Assembly: GCA_944379995.1 (NCBI GenBank)
Contig: CALWGF010000008.1
Span: 1 to 64,000 of the forward strand
From: an uncultured Clostridia bacterium
GTDB taxonomy: Bacteria > Bacillota > Clostridia > Lachnospirales > Anaerotignaceae
Reading direction: 5' to 3'
Length of the DNA stretch: 64,000 nt
Shown: positions 29,401-38,934 of the stretch, piece by piece
Position numbering within the stretch: the first letter of the stretch is position 1
Layout: each line of letters opens with the position of its first letter
Position numbers and translations under genes: made by a program
Notes under the pieces: model-generated
Databases searched by the model: none
Seen by the model: the letters and a program-made list of their open reading frames with translations, nothing else
Told to the model about the DNA's origin: nothing

Positions 29401-29575
29401 TTTCAACATCTTCTGGACTTGCTCCTCCATATATACAAGTAACTGCACATATAGGGCTTTCTATACTTGGATTTTCTTGTCTTTCAGAATTATAATATGA
29501 AAATATACCTATTCCCATAATAAGTGCACAAAGAAGTGCCATAATTCTTTTATGTGTAACACTCCATTTAATCAT
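26480..29575 (-). CDS. RND family efflux permease (AcrB/MMPL-like HAE transporter)
   Basis: This 1031-residue proton-driven exporter has the duplicated RND layout, with a membrane helix then a large extracytoplasmic loop in each half. Features include the opening helix followed by ERQENPSIESPICAVTCIYGGASPEDVE, LVVLVVFISMGMRSALIVAFPIPIV, the GMNVYLDRG-like TM4 region (VSNDNMNVYLDRGED) and the second-half PLSFIGIIIGLKVMGYPIGF. In Gram-positives such pumps act without an outer-membrane channel, and the substrate is unknown. Its start overlaps the stop of the adaptor gene (TAATG), so the pair is coupled. A TetR gene lies divergently upstream. Confidence 0.93.
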   Translation of the reverse strand: MIKWSVTHKRIMALLCALIMGIGIFSYYNSERQENPSIESPICAVTCIYGGASPEDVEKQVLKPLEDEIKTVSDIKTLESYAMNSVGIVKITLEDMSDADIEKKWTEVKDKVDKAKTSLPESANEPEVETDFTSSYGLIIGLSSNEYSYEDIKSAADSLKSSLEKVEGVKEVAVEGDLSKQIEIDLDMTKLQSYGISPATAATVLKARNVNIPGGNLELEKIQIPVQITGEYNDISEIENTIISVSKETGTPVYLKDLAEVKLAYEDKEETAFVNGERGMFVCVKYMDGLNILNIEKKLQKEIENFRNNGLYTDMNMTELYNQAQFVNESIDLFNSNLISAVILVVLVVFISMGMRSALIVAFPIPIVICVVFAYMKVSEIPIHQVSIAALIICLSLLVANGIVSNDNMNVYLDRGEDIMTASTKGIKEVNIPILTSTLTTVASFLPLAMMQGSAGKFVHSLPILVTVALIASYITSITVVPTMGYIFLDPKKIKKNEKLKAKKEKIKKIFKLEKTGNKFKDAYGKLLNISLKHPKKVLAIFLILLIATSTIIPTMFIQLFPPVEREQYVINVTLQDGATVEKTEDTCLKISEVLKNEKSIDNFSYKVGNGYTKYYVTFTPNDIATNKAQFLINGTRSEAENVEKSIIENVAGVSTQIKYLEINLPTEYPVQVRITGTNIDELRKMAEEIKEIGTTVEGINNIEDNFGYNSYKLDVNINEEKASMVGLSAYDIASTVRMAVNGVEISQLKQKDINKDSLPIVAKVSSDQKTSADMLDTLFLTSQVTGENIPLSQVAEIDTESSLNKIVRRDGERTITVGAFVKDGYNTRNVMSAYQEALKDYKLPEGYTMEFGGENETSHDAFSSMGIPAIIAVVLIYLILVFQFGDLREPLIIMATIPLSFIGIIIGLKVMGYPIGFMALLGAISLMGVVVNNGIVLLDYMKLVLKDEKDVIKGITFACETRLRPIMVGMITTVISLIPLMISGGALWAPMATAIVFGMILSSILTMTAIPCAFIILHNRRLKKGKFRFS

Positions 29576-30900
29576 TATTCAGTCACCTCTGTTTCAGTAT
29601 TTTCTGTCTGAACAATAACTTTATCTCCATCTTTAATAAGGAACTGACCTTCAGTAACAATAACATCTCCTGTTGATATTCCTTCTATAATCTGTATGTT
29701 ATCGCCTATAATATCACCGGTTACAACAGATTTTTTACTAACAGTATTTGTACTTTCATCATATGTAAATATTATAGAACCTGAAGAAAGTTGTATAACG
29801 CTACTTACAGGTACAAGACACACACTTTCTCCTGATATATTAAGATTTGCTTTAGCAACCATACCAGGTCTTATTTCTCCATTTTGATTATCTACACGTA
29901 TTTTTACATTAAATGTTCTTGTTGTACTATCTGCAAGAGAACCTATTTCTTCAACTGTACCTGTATATTCTTTATTTGTACCATACACATATATATTAGC
30001 ATTTTGTCCTTGTTTTATTGAGTTTATATATTTATCAGAAACACCAACTTCAACATATACGCTATTTATATTACCTATTGCAACAACAGGATAACCTGCT
30101 GCAACAGTTTCTCCTGATGAATAAAGTTTTTTAAGTACAACTCCGTTCATAGGTGAATATATTGCTGTATCTGATAAGTCATTTACTGATTTGTCTACTG
30201 CTGCCTGTGCTTTTTCAACAACTGCACTTGAAGCAGAAATTTGTGCACCATATGCTTCTACTTTTTTTAATGATGCTTCAAGTTTTGACTCAGCTATTCC
30301 TTTTGCATCAAGTGCTTGTTCATATGTTTCAGTATCTGTTGTAAGTTTTGCTGAAATCTCATCAAACTGGCTTTTTGTTGATATTCCATTTTCATATAAA
30401 GTTTTAATTCTATCATATGTAGCTTGTGTTAAATCAAGCTGTGCTTTTGCCTGTGTAATTTTAGAAGGTATTTCTGTTTCAACCTGATATTTTGCAGACT
30501 CATATTCAGCCATTGCTGCTTCATATTGGCTTTCTGCTGCTGAAACACCAGCTTGTGCTGAATATTTATCAGCTTCTGCCGCTTTCTTTTGTAAAGCATA
30601 ATCATCAGTTTTAAGGCTTGCTATAAGTTCACCATTTTTTACAAAACTACCCTCTTCTGGTATAACTTCATTAATAACACCTGCAAGTTTAAACGAAAGT
30701 TTTACAGTTTCAACAGGTGTTACATTACCACTTAAACTTAGAGTATTAAGCATACCTTCTTCATTTATTGTTTTTATTTTTACATTTCTTTCAACTTGTT
30801 TATTTTCTTCTACATCAGCTTTACAACCTGTAAATAATAAAGCACAGGTAGTTAATACTAATATTAAAGGCTTTGCAACTTTATTATAAAAATATTTCAT
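29575..30900 (-). CDS. RND efflux adaptor subunit (HlyD/membrane fusion lipoprotein)
   Basis: The 441-residue protein has a lipoprotein signal ending in the lipobox LLFTGC (Cys about 25). A barrel-sandwich (lipoyl-like) half follows (GVINEVIPEEGSFVKNGELI), then a long alpha-helical hairpin (about 100-230, rich in Ala, Gln and Lys), the second lipoyl half (AIYSPMNGVVLKKLYSSGE) and beta-barrel domains. It links the RND pump to substrate capture outside the membrane. ATG at 30900 has AGGAGGG 6 nt upstream; an earlier in-frame start at 30927 precedes that site. First gene of the pump operon. Confidence 0.9.
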   Translation of the reverse strand: MKYFYNKVAKPLILVLTTCALLFTGCKADVEENKQVERNVKIKTINEEGMLNTLSLSGNVTPVETVKLSFKLAGVINEVIPEEGSFVKNGELIASLKTDDYALQKKAAEADKYSAQAGVSAAESQYEAAMAEYESAKYQVETEIPSKITQAKAQLDLTQATYDRIKTLYENGISTKSQFDEISAKLTTDTETYEQALDAKGIAESKLEASLKKVEAYGAQISASSAVVEKAQAAVDKSVNDLSDTAIYSPMNGVVLKKLYSSGETVAAGYPVVAIGNINSVYVEVGVSDKYINSIKQGQNANIYVYGTNKEYTGTVEEIGSLADSTTRTFNVKIRVDNQNGEIRPGMVAKANLNISGESVCLVPVSSVIQLSSGSIIFTYDESTNTVSKKSVVTGDIIGDNIQIIEGISTGDVIVTEGQFLIKDGDKVIVQTENTETEVTE

Positions 30901-30922
30901 TTTATACCCTCCTATTTTCATA

Positions 30923-30951
30923 TACACTTGTATATTATCTTTACATTTGTA
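30923..30951. promoter_or_regulatory. Candidate TetR operator pair
   Basis: Two copies of TACA-N2-TGTA (30923-30932 and 30942-30951, read on the minus strand as TACAAGTGTA and TACAAATGTA) are spaced 19 bp apart, close to two helical turns, between the divergent pump operon and tetR. Confidence 0.45.
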
Positions 30952-31068
30952 TCTTTTTACTATATACTAAAACCAATTAAATAAAAAAACAAGAAACAAT
31001 ATTTTAAAACTGTATATATAATCATCATTTTTATAAATTTGTATATTAAAATTAAGGAGGTAATTTAT

Positions 31069-31659
31069 ATGAAAGAGAAAAAAATGGATTTAAGAGCTAG
31101 ACAAACATACATGCTTTTAACAAATGCTCTTTCTGAACTTTTAAGAGAAAAATCTTTTTCTGAAATATCAGTAACAGATATTTGTGAAAAAGCAATGGTA
31201 CACAGAACAACATTTTATAAACATTTTGAAGATAAAGAACATCTTTTAAGAGCAGTAATATCAGACCTTCAAAATGAATTTCAAAAACATTGTAAAGAAG
31301 AACTAAAAGGAGAATATACTCATAAAGAATATTATTTATATCTTTTCAGAAAAGTTTTAGAATATATATCAGAAAATAAAATACTAATTTCAAAAACTCT
31401 TTTTGATAAAACAAATAATTATATTGAAGAAGTATGCTGTAATGCAATAGCAACACAACTTAAAGAGCATTTTAAAATGCGAGAGAAAAAACATGATGTC
31501 AAATTTAAAATACCACATGCTATATTAGCTGCTTATTATACATATGCATCAATATCATTAGCTGATTGGTGGTTAAAAAATGATATGTCTATTTCTATTG
31601 ATGATATGGTAAAATATCTTGATATAATAGTATCTGGTAATATTGTAGAAAAAATTTAA
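31069..31659 (+). CDS. TetR/AcrR family transcriptional regulator
   Basis: The 196-residue protein has an N-terminal TetR helix-turn-helix (FSEISVTDICEKAMVHRTTFY, with KHFEDKEHLL following) and a C-terminal TetR_C-type ligand domain of about 130 residues. It is divergent from the RND pump operon and probably represses it. ATG at 31069 is chosen because AAGGAGG lies 8 nt upstream; an earlier ATG at 31039 has none. Confidence 0.9.
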   Translation: MKEKKMDLRARQTYMLLTNALSELLREKSFSEISVTDICEKAMVHRTTFYKHFEDKEHLLRAVISDLQNEFQKHCKEELKGEYTHKEYYLYLFRKVLEYISENKILISKTLFDKTNNYIEEVCCNAIATQLKEHFKMREKKHDVKFKIPHAILAAYYTYASISLADWWLKNDMSISIDDMVKYLDIIVSGNIVEKI

Positions 31660-31753
31660 TTATTACAAATATTATTGACATAATATAATATATATGATAA
31701 TATTCCTCTTCGCTAGAATAGTTTAAAAATAAATTATTAAGAGGGGATTAATA

Positions 31754-32815
31754 TTGACATTTTATGAAGAATTACAATTAAATCAAACAGGTTCAAAAAA
31801 TATTATAAGAGAATGTTCTAATAAAAAAGAAAAGCTTCGTCATATACTAATATATATTTTTAAAGTTTTTATTACTTTAGCATTTTGTATTTCTTTTGTA
31901 ACATTATTTTCTTTAGTATTTGGCTCTGAAAACAGTATAGCTGGTGTTGTAGTACTTTTATTTATATTGATTTTTCGTCAAACAGATTTTAATATAAATT
32001 CTTTTCATAGTATTTTAAATATGTTTTTAATATTTGGTATAATGGGTATAGGCTCATATATAGCTTATTCTTCATCTATATTTTTTGCCTTTATAACAAA
32101 CTTTATATGTATATTTTTAATAACAGTACTAAGCTGCCATAATGTACATATGTTTAATCACTCAATAGTTGTTATGTGCTATATTCTATTATTTGGATAT
32201 GAAGTTACAGAAAAGTCATATATAATGCGATTATTAGGTCTTATATTAGGTGCTTTAATTTGCTCTATCATAATATATAGAAAAACAATTAATAAAAATT
32301 ATGAAAAAAATTTTTCACATCTTTTTACGGAATTTGATATTAAAACAGAAAGGTCTAAATGGCAATTATCATTAGCACTTTCAGTATCAACAGCTATGTT
32401 TATAGGTCAACTTTTAGGTTTTAAAAGAGTTATATGGATAGGATTTTCTGCTTTGGCAGTTTCTCAAATTTCGCCAGAACTTAGAATACAAAAAGCAATT
32501 CATAGAATTCCTGGAACATTAGCCGGTGTATTACTTTTTTATATATTTTATAAAATAATACCTATGGAATTTCATAATATGCTTGGAATATTAGGTGGAT
32601 TATGTGTTGGTTTTTGTACACTTTATGGTTTTCAAACTATGTTTAATTGTTTAGGTGCAATGTCTGTTGCTGTTGATATAATAGGTATTTACAGCACTAT
32701 TTTATTCAGAATAATAGATACATTATTTGGTGTTTTATACGGTGTTGTATTCCATCATATTTTTGATAAATTACATTTAAAATATATAAATAAAAATTCT
32801 GAATTACATAAATAA
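31754..32815 (+). CDS. FUSC-like integral membrane protein
   Basis: This 353-residue protein has two sets of hydrophobic helices separated by a short cytoplasmic segment (about 180-210). The second-half sequence WQLSLALSVSTAMFIGQLL ... RVIWIGFSALAVSQ and IHRIPGTLAGVLLFYIFY fits the FUSC/aromatic-acid exporter (PF13515-type) core, where HRxxGTxxG is conserved. A role in export of organic acids or drugs is inferred. The start is TTG after GAGGGG. It lies 94 bp after tetR and may share its transcript, although a separate promoter is possible. Confidence 0.75.
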   Translation: MTFYEELQLNQTGSKNIIRECSNKKEKLRHILIYIFKVFITLAFCISFVTLFSLVFGSENSIAGVVVLLFILIFRQTDFNINSFHSILNMFLIFGIMGIGSYIAYSSSIFFAFITNFICIFLITVLSCHNVHMFNHSIVVMCYILLFGYEVTEKSYIMRLLGLILGALICSIIIYRKTINKNYEKNFSHLFTEFDIKTERSKWQLSLALSVSTAMFIGQLLGFKRVIWIGFSALAVSQISPELRIQKAIHRIPGTLAGVLLFYIFYKIIPMEFHNMLGILGGLCVGFCTLYGFQTMFNCLGAMSVAVDIIGIYSTILFRIIDTLFGVLYGVVFHHIFDKLHLKYINKNSELHK

Positions 32816-32839
32816 AGGGTGTCAATTTTGACACCCTTT
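32814..32839. terminator. Bidirectional terminator between FUSC-like gene and obgE
   Basis: The 12-bp stem AAAGGGTGTCAA / TTGACACCCTTT overlaps the stop codon of the upstream gene and has nearly the same core as the hairpin at 20642-20671. Confidence 0.85.
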
Positions 32840-32842
32840 TTA

Positions 32843-34138
<1,296 letters not shown>

Positions 34139-34179
34139 CTAAAAATATTATATATAAAAAATTTAAGTTCATACAAAAC

Positions 34180-34209
34180 AAGGCTTCAAATGAAATCATT
34201 TGAAGCCTT
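34180..34209 (-). terminator. Hairpin after rpmA (terminator or attenuator before obgE)
   Basis: A 14-bp stem AAGGCTTCAAATGA and complement with a 2-nt loop is followed on the minus strand by only a short mixed T tract (TTGTTTTG), so termination may be partial. Confidence 0.65.
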
Positions 34210-34221
34210 AATTATTATAAA

Positions 34222-34515
34222 TTATTCTGCTGCTTCTACAACAGGGTATACAGAAACCTGTTTTTTGTCTCTGCCTTTTCTTTCATATTTTACACGTCCG
34301 TCTACTAAAGCAAAGAGTGTATCATTTCCACCTTTACCAACGTTGATACCTGGGTGAATTTTTGTACCTCTCTGTGTGTATAAAATATTGCCAGCTCTTA
34401 CAATCTGTCCATCAGCACGTTTAGCTCCAAGTCTTTTAGCTTCAGAGTCACGGCCGTTCTTTGTTGAACCAACACCTTTTTTATGTGCAAAAAACTGAAG
34501 GTTTAATCTTAACAT
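34222..34515 (-). CDS. rpmA: 50S ribosomal protein L27
   Basis: The 97-residue L27 precursor begins with the firmicute leader [10 protein letters not shown] followed by [14 protein letters not shown]. Prp cleaves the leader after FA so that the mature N-terminus can reach the peptidyl transferase centre. The remaining sequence ([21 protein letters not shown]) is canonical. It directly follows prp, which encodes the protease. Confidence 0.98.
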   Translation of the reverse strand: MLRLNLQFFAHKKGVGSTKNGRDSEAKRLGAKRADGQIVRAGNILYTQRGTKIHPGINVGKGGNDTLFALVDGRVKYERKGRDKKQVSVYPVVEAAE

Positions 34516-34860
34516 CTAGTGCACCTCCTCGTCATTTATCGATATATAACTACCATATTCTAATTCAATATCCGAAAGACCTCTGACCATTGCTCTAAGA
34601 AGAATATCAGCGTCTTTATTTTCCTTACCCGATTTAATATCAGTAAGGCAATAATCTATGAAACCGCCTTTCTTTTCATCAAGTTCACATTCAAAATGTT
34701 CATCTGTAAATTCTTCTATACAATTTATAGTATTAAATACTAAAACTGTAACAGCAGAACAAACAATATCAGAACCTTCTTCTGCAAAACCTGCATGTCC
34801 AGAAAGTTTAAATCCATAAATATTATTATTTTTATTACGATAAATATTAACTTTTATCAT
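34516..34860 (-). CDS. prp: Ribosomal-processing cysteine protease Prp
   Basis: This 114-residue protease (YsxB) removes the N-terminal extension of L27. The catalytic pair is visible as His22 in LSGHAGFA and Cys34 in DIVCSAVT, the same positions as in S. aureus Prp. It lies between rplU and rpmA, the usual location. The 3' end abuts rpmA, so the protease and its substrate are made together. Confidence 0.96.
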   Translation of the reverse strand: MIKVNIYRNKNNNIYGFKLSGHAGFAEEGSDIVCSAVTVLVFNTINCIEEFTDEHFECELDEKKGGFIDYCLTDIKSGKENKDADILLRAMVRGLSDIELEYGSYISINDEEVH

Positions 34861-34869
34861 AACATGAAA

Positions 34870-35181
34870 TTAAGCATTGATAGCTTTGATTTCTAATTTA
34901 GTGAATGGCTGTCTGTGACCTTTTTTCTTGTGGAAACCTTTTTTAGATTTGTATTTGTAAACTACAACCTTTTTAGCTTTCCCGTCACCGATAACAGCAG
35001 CTGAAACAGCAGCACCTTCAACATAAGGAGCACCAACTTTAACATCTCCGTCTTTAGCTACAACTAAAACTTTGTCAAATTTGTATTCGCTACCTGCTTC
35101 AACACCTAATTTTTCAACAGTAATAACATCGCCTTCAGCTACTTTATACTGTTTTCCACCAGTTTCGATAATTGCGTACAT
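34870..35181 (-). CDS. rplU: 50S ribosomal protein L21
   Basis: The 103-residue ribosomal protein begins [18 protein letters not shown], the family start. It contains the conserved [28 protein letters not shown] block that binds 23S rRNA. ATG at 35181 is chosen because AGGAGG lies 8 nt upstream; GTG at 35190 overlaps that site. First gene of the L21-Prp-L27 operon, preceded by a GC-richer leader. Confidence 0.98.
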   Translation of the reverse strand: MYAIIETGGKQYKVAEGDVITVEKLGVEAGSEYKFDKVLVVAKDGDVKVGAPYVEGAAVSAAVIGDGKAKKVVVYKYKSKKGFHKKKGHRQPFTKLEIKAINA

Positions 35182-35189
35182 TCTCTGCA

Positions 35190-35267
35190 CCTCCTCGCAA
35201 TATACTCGCCGAATTCGGTATCCCGACCTTTTCGAGATTTCTAACCTCTTCGTGCGGCTTAAACATA
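35190..35267 (-). ncRNA. Ribosomal protein L21 leader RNA (autoregulatory candidate)
   Basis: The roughly 80-nt 5' untranslated region is clearly GC-richer than the surrounding DNA. It contains the blocks CCGCACGAAGAGGTT, GGTCGGGATACC and GAATTCGGCGAG, which can form short stems. Position, size and composition fit the L21 leader family of Firmicutes, thought to bind L21 and limit its own synthesis. Identification is from memory of the family, not from a covariance search. Confidence 0.6.
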
Positions 35268-35274
35268 CTCATAA

Positions 35275-35303
35275 ATATTAGCATAAAACTTCTATTATGT
35301 CAA
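35275..35303 (-). promoter_or_regulatory. Sigma-A promoter of rplU-prp-rpmA
   Basis: On the minus strand a consensus TTGACA is followed by 17 bp and TAATAT, with a predicted start about 35267, just before the leader structure. Confidence 0.8.
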
Positions 35304-35309
35304 CAGATT

Positions 35310-38153
35310 TTATCGCTTAAATTTGAATTTTATAAGTTTTTTATACTCTTTATTAGCTTTGTACATAGCAGATAAATTTTCTCGTCTTACTTTATCGAAT
35401 ATTTCAGTTTTACCTTCTTTTATACTTATTTCATATAATTTTTCATATATATCATAAGCAGCTTTTGTATTACCTTTTGTATATTCAATATCTGCTACTT
35501 TACCAATGGCTTTAAGATATTCAATACTTTTTTCTCCAGTACGTATTTTAAATATATCACTTGCTTTTTTAAACATTCCAATAGCTTCTTCAAATTTATT
35601 TTCTTTTTCATAAATTTCACCTATGCTAATTAAAACAAAAGCATATTTTTTATCTTCGCCATTTATTTCATTCATAATAACAGCAGCTTCACTTAAATAT
35701 TCAAGTGCTTTTTTATAATCTTTTTCTGCAAATAAATTTCCAAGAGCTATATTCTCATTAATATATACTTCATCTTTAATATTTGATTTTTTTCTTAATC
35801 TTAATGAATACTCATATATATTAATCATATTTTCAGTATCATTTTTAATTTTATATATATCCCCCATTATATCAAGTATATATATATAATCAGTAATATC
35901 TGTTTTATTTTTATCTTCTATAAATGTTTTCGCTAAACCATAATACTTAAGGCTTTTATCATATTCATTATCATTAAAATAAATATCACCAAGTCTTTTC
36001 AAAACAAAAATATAATCATCATTTTCAGCTGTTTTTTCGGCTTTTAAAAGGCTATAAAGTTCATTTTCTTTATCTTTATTTTCAGAATATATTTTTGAAA
36101 GCATTATATAAAGTTTTGTAATTGCTAAATTATTATTTTCTATTTCAAAGCCATCAGATTTTAATATTTCATTAATTATATCAATAGCTTTTTCATATTC
36201 TTTTGACTCATATAAAAGACTTGCTTTTATCATTTTTAATTCTGTGATTTTTTCTTTACTATCACTATAAAATTCATTGCAAATTTTTTCAATATTATCA
36301 AGTATTATAGCAGCTTGTTCAAAATATTTATTTTTAATATTATATTTTGCACATTCAATAATATTTTCATAAAAAATATCATCTTTTTCTATTTTATCTC
36401 TTTCATATGCATTAATAGCTTTTCTAAAATACAAATTACCCTTTTTAATATCACCTTTTCCAAAAAGGGCTAATGCCATTTTAAGTTTTTCTTCATCAGC
36501 TTTTTTCTTATCATTATAATTTTCTTCTGTATTAAGTTCTATACTTCTATTATAGCTGCTTATAGCTTCATCATATTCACCTGATAATCTACAACTATCT
36601 GCATAAAGGCTTAAAGCATCTCTATAATCCACACTGTCAGAGCCTATCATTTCTTCTCTTATAAGAACAACATCTTCAAGAACTTTTCTTGCTTCGTCAT
36701 AATCTTTTCCACGAATAAGTATTTCAGCTTTTGCAAATAGGGCATCTGAATATTTAGGGTGTTTTTCACCATATATTTTTTTACGTATATTTATACCATC
36801 ATTTATAATATCAAGTGCTTGTTTTTTCTTTCCTGCTTTACTGAAATTATCTGTCATTTCAATAAGATTATTAACATATCCTGATGAAGTTTTTTCTGCA
36901 ATAGCACTTCTAAGCATCATAGCTTTTGTGTAATAATCAGAAGCAGTTCTATACTCTCCCATATCAGAATAAAATTTACCAATAGCGTTAAGAACTTCTA
37001 TATAATAAATATTACCTTCACCATAATAATTCTTTCTTATTTCAAGAGCTTTTTTATAATACTTTAATGCATTGTCTTTGTCTTTCATTTTTGAATAAAC
37101 ATTTCCAATACTTATATAAGTAACAGCAATATTTGTACTATCTTCTCCCATAACATTTTTTTTATTTTCAATAGCAATGTTATGATATTTTAAAGCCTCT
37201 GTAAAATTACCCATATTGCTATAATCTATACCAATATTATTAAGTGCATCAGCATAAAAAGAGTGATTTTCTCCAAGCATACCTTTTACAAGATTAAGAA
37301 CTTCTTCATGTATTTCAACTGCTTTTTCATAATTTCCCATTTTGGTATATATAGCACCTATTGAATTAAGACTTGTTATATAATCAAGATGAGTTTTTTC
37401 CATTATTTTTTCTCTTATATCAATAGCTTTTTTTGAATATTTAAGTGCTTTATCATAGAATTTAGCTTTTTCACAAACATCAGATGCAGCAACAAGCATT
37501 GACATATAATAAAAAGTATTTGTATCTAAATTAAGCTCTACTGTTTCAATAGCATTTCCATAATTTTTTATAGCTTCTTTATAATTTCCTTTTCTTTCAT
37601 AACATCTTGCTAAACTAGAAAATATATCTGCATAATCATTTTTAAGAAATGAATTTTTTCTTTGAGCTTTAACTTGAGCACGTCTTAAATATTCTATTGC
37701 TTTGTCATAATTTTTCATATCTTCATAAAGATTACCTATATTATATAATGTTAATATATAATCATTATGACTTGTACCTATATTCTTTTCTCTTATAGTA
37801 ATAACTTCTTTAAATAACTCCAATGCTTCTTTATGTTTTCCCATAAGTGCAAGGTCAATAGCAAGATTACTTATTGTATCTGCATATTCATTTGATTTAG
37901 GGTTATTCTCTTTACGTATTTTAGCAGATTTTTTATAACAATCTATTGCTACTGGATAATTATTAATATCATCACTTACAACACCCAAATTGTATATATC
38001 AGAAGCATAATCCAAACTTGATGTGTCATTATTTTCTTCATATTTCTTTATTATTTTTTCTGCAATCATATATGCTTCTATATAGTCACATTTTCTGTGG
38101 GCATTTATAAATTCGCCTCTAAGTTTTACTATTTCACCAATATAGTAGGACAC
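35310..38153 (-). CDS. Large tetratricopeptide-repeat protein
   Basis: This 947-residue protein consists almost entirely of about 20 tandem TPR units of 40-42 residues, of the kinesin-light-chain type (for example YADALNNIGIDYSNMGNFTE, then ALKYHNIAIENKK). Repeats in the first half are regular and the second half is more degenerate. No signal peptide, membrane segment or catalytic domain is visible, so it is probably a cytoplasmic scaffold or peptide binder. GTG at 38153 is used, with GGAGGTG 6 nt upstream; a TTG at 38168 overlaps that site. It sits between recX and the rplU operon, with no visible functional link. Confidence 0.85.
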   Translation of the reverse strand: MSYYIGEIVKLRGEFINAHRKCDYIEAYMIAEKIIKKYEENNDTSSLDYASDIYNLGVVSDDINNYPVAIDCYKKSAKIRKENNPKSNEYADTISNLAIDLALMGKHKEALELFKEVITIREKNIGTSHNDYILTLYNIGNLYEDMKNYDKAIEYLRRAQVKAQRKNSFLKNDYADIFSSLARCYERKGNYKEAIKNYGNAIETVELNLDTNTFYYMSMLVAASDVCEKAKFYDKALKYSKKAIDIREKIMEKTHLDYITSLNSIGAIYTKMGNYEKAVEIHEEVLNLVKGMLGENHSFYADALNNIGIDYSNMGNFTEALKYHNIAIENKKNVMGEDSTNIAVTYISIGNVYSKMKDKDNALKYYKKALEIRKNYYGEGNIYYIEVLNAIGKFYSDMGEYRTASDYYTKAMMLRSAIAEKTSSGYVNNLIEMTDNFSKAGKKKQALDIINDGINIRKKIYGEKHPKYSDALFAKAEILIRGKDYDEARKVLEDVVLIREEMIGSDSVDYRDALSLYADSCRLSGEYDEAISSYNRSIELNTEENYNDKKKADEEKLKMALALFGKGDIKKGNLYFRKAINAYERDKIEKDDIFYENIIECAKYNIKNKYFEQAAIILDNIEKICNEFYSDSKEKITELKMIKASLLYESKEYEKAIDIINEILKSDGFEIENNNLAITKLYIMLSKIYSENKDKENELYSLLKAEKTAENDDYIFVLKRLGDIYFNDNEYDKSLKYYGLAKTFIEDKNKTDITDYIYILDIMGDIYKIKNDTENMINIYEYSLRLRKKSNIKDEVYINENIALGNLFAEKDYKKALEYLSEAAVIMNEINGEDKKYAFVLISIGEIYEKENKFEEAIGMFKKASDIFKIRTGEKSIEYLKAIGKVADIEYTKGNTKAAYDIYEKLYEISIKEGKTEIFDKVRRENLSAMYKANKEYKKLIKFKFKR

Positions 38154-38217
38154 ACTTCCCACCTCCAAAAATAAATTGACCTATATATAATATCATAAAA
38201 ATATATTAAAAACAAAA

Positions 38218-38841
38218 CTAAAAATCATTAGAAGAAGCAATACTAAAGGCTTCTTTTATAACATCATAATCATAACCTTTTCTTTGCAACATAGCGAATG
38301 CTTTTTGTTTTTCTTTAAAGTCTATATTTGAAAAATCTTTTATTTTTTTTCTTAAGAGTTTTACAGCATTAGAGACTTCATCAACTTCAGTATTTTCAAA
38401 GGCATCATATATAATACTTTCATCTATACCTCTTTGAAGTAATTCATATTTTATTAAATACTTTCCTTTTGGTTTAAGTCTGTTACATTCTTTTATATAT
38501 GCTTCGCAATACTTTCTATCATCAACATAACCATATTTATTTAAAAAAGCCATTACTCTAGCTATAATTTCATCTGAAAATTCTTTTTCAGAAAGTTTTT
38601 TAACAACTTCTTTTTCAGTACGCATTTTATAACCAAGAAATTTTAATGCTATATCTTGTGCTTTTATATATATAAGGCTATCTGTAATATAGTTATATGT
38701 TGTTTCTGATATTTCGAAACCTTCTTTTATTTTAAAATACTCTATATCCGCTGCTGAAAGACCAAAAGCAAATTCGCCATCTATAAAAACAGAATATCTT
38801 CCTTTATCTTTTTTTTGTTGTTCCAAAAGAGTTACTATCAT
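38218..38841 (-). CDS. recX: Regulatory protein RecX
   Basis: This 207-residue helical-repeat protein binds RecA filaments and modulates recombination and SOS induction. Family features are VTLLEQQKKDKGRYSVFIDG, ALKFLGYKMRTEKEV and FLNKYGYVDDRKYCEAYI. ATG at 38841 has GGAGG 8 nt upstream; an earlier ATG at 38856 overlaps that site. It is downstream of recA as in many bacteria. Confidence 0.93.
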   Translation of the reverse strand: MIVTLLEQQKKDKGRYSVFIDGEFAFGLSAADIEYFKIKEGFEISETTYNYITDSLIYIKAQDIALKFLGYKMRTEKEVVKKLSEKEFSDEIIARVMAFLNKYGYVDDRKYCEAYIKECNRLKPKGKYLIKYELLQRGIDESIIYDAFENTEVDEVSNAVKLLRKKIKDFSNIDFKEKQKAFAMLQRKGYDYDVIKEAFSIASSNDF

Positions 38842-38934
38842 TATTAAATCCTCCATAAAAATAAGACACAGTATGTAAAAATATTATACATGCTGTGTCT
38901 AAAGTTTTAAAATATTATATTAGAAATTATATTT

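Noticed and set aside
35310..38153. Periodic DNA resembling a tandem repeat or CRISPR-like array
   Set aside because: The period is about 126 bp, in frame, diverged at DNA level and explained by 42-residue TPR units; there are no identical repeats with unique spacers.
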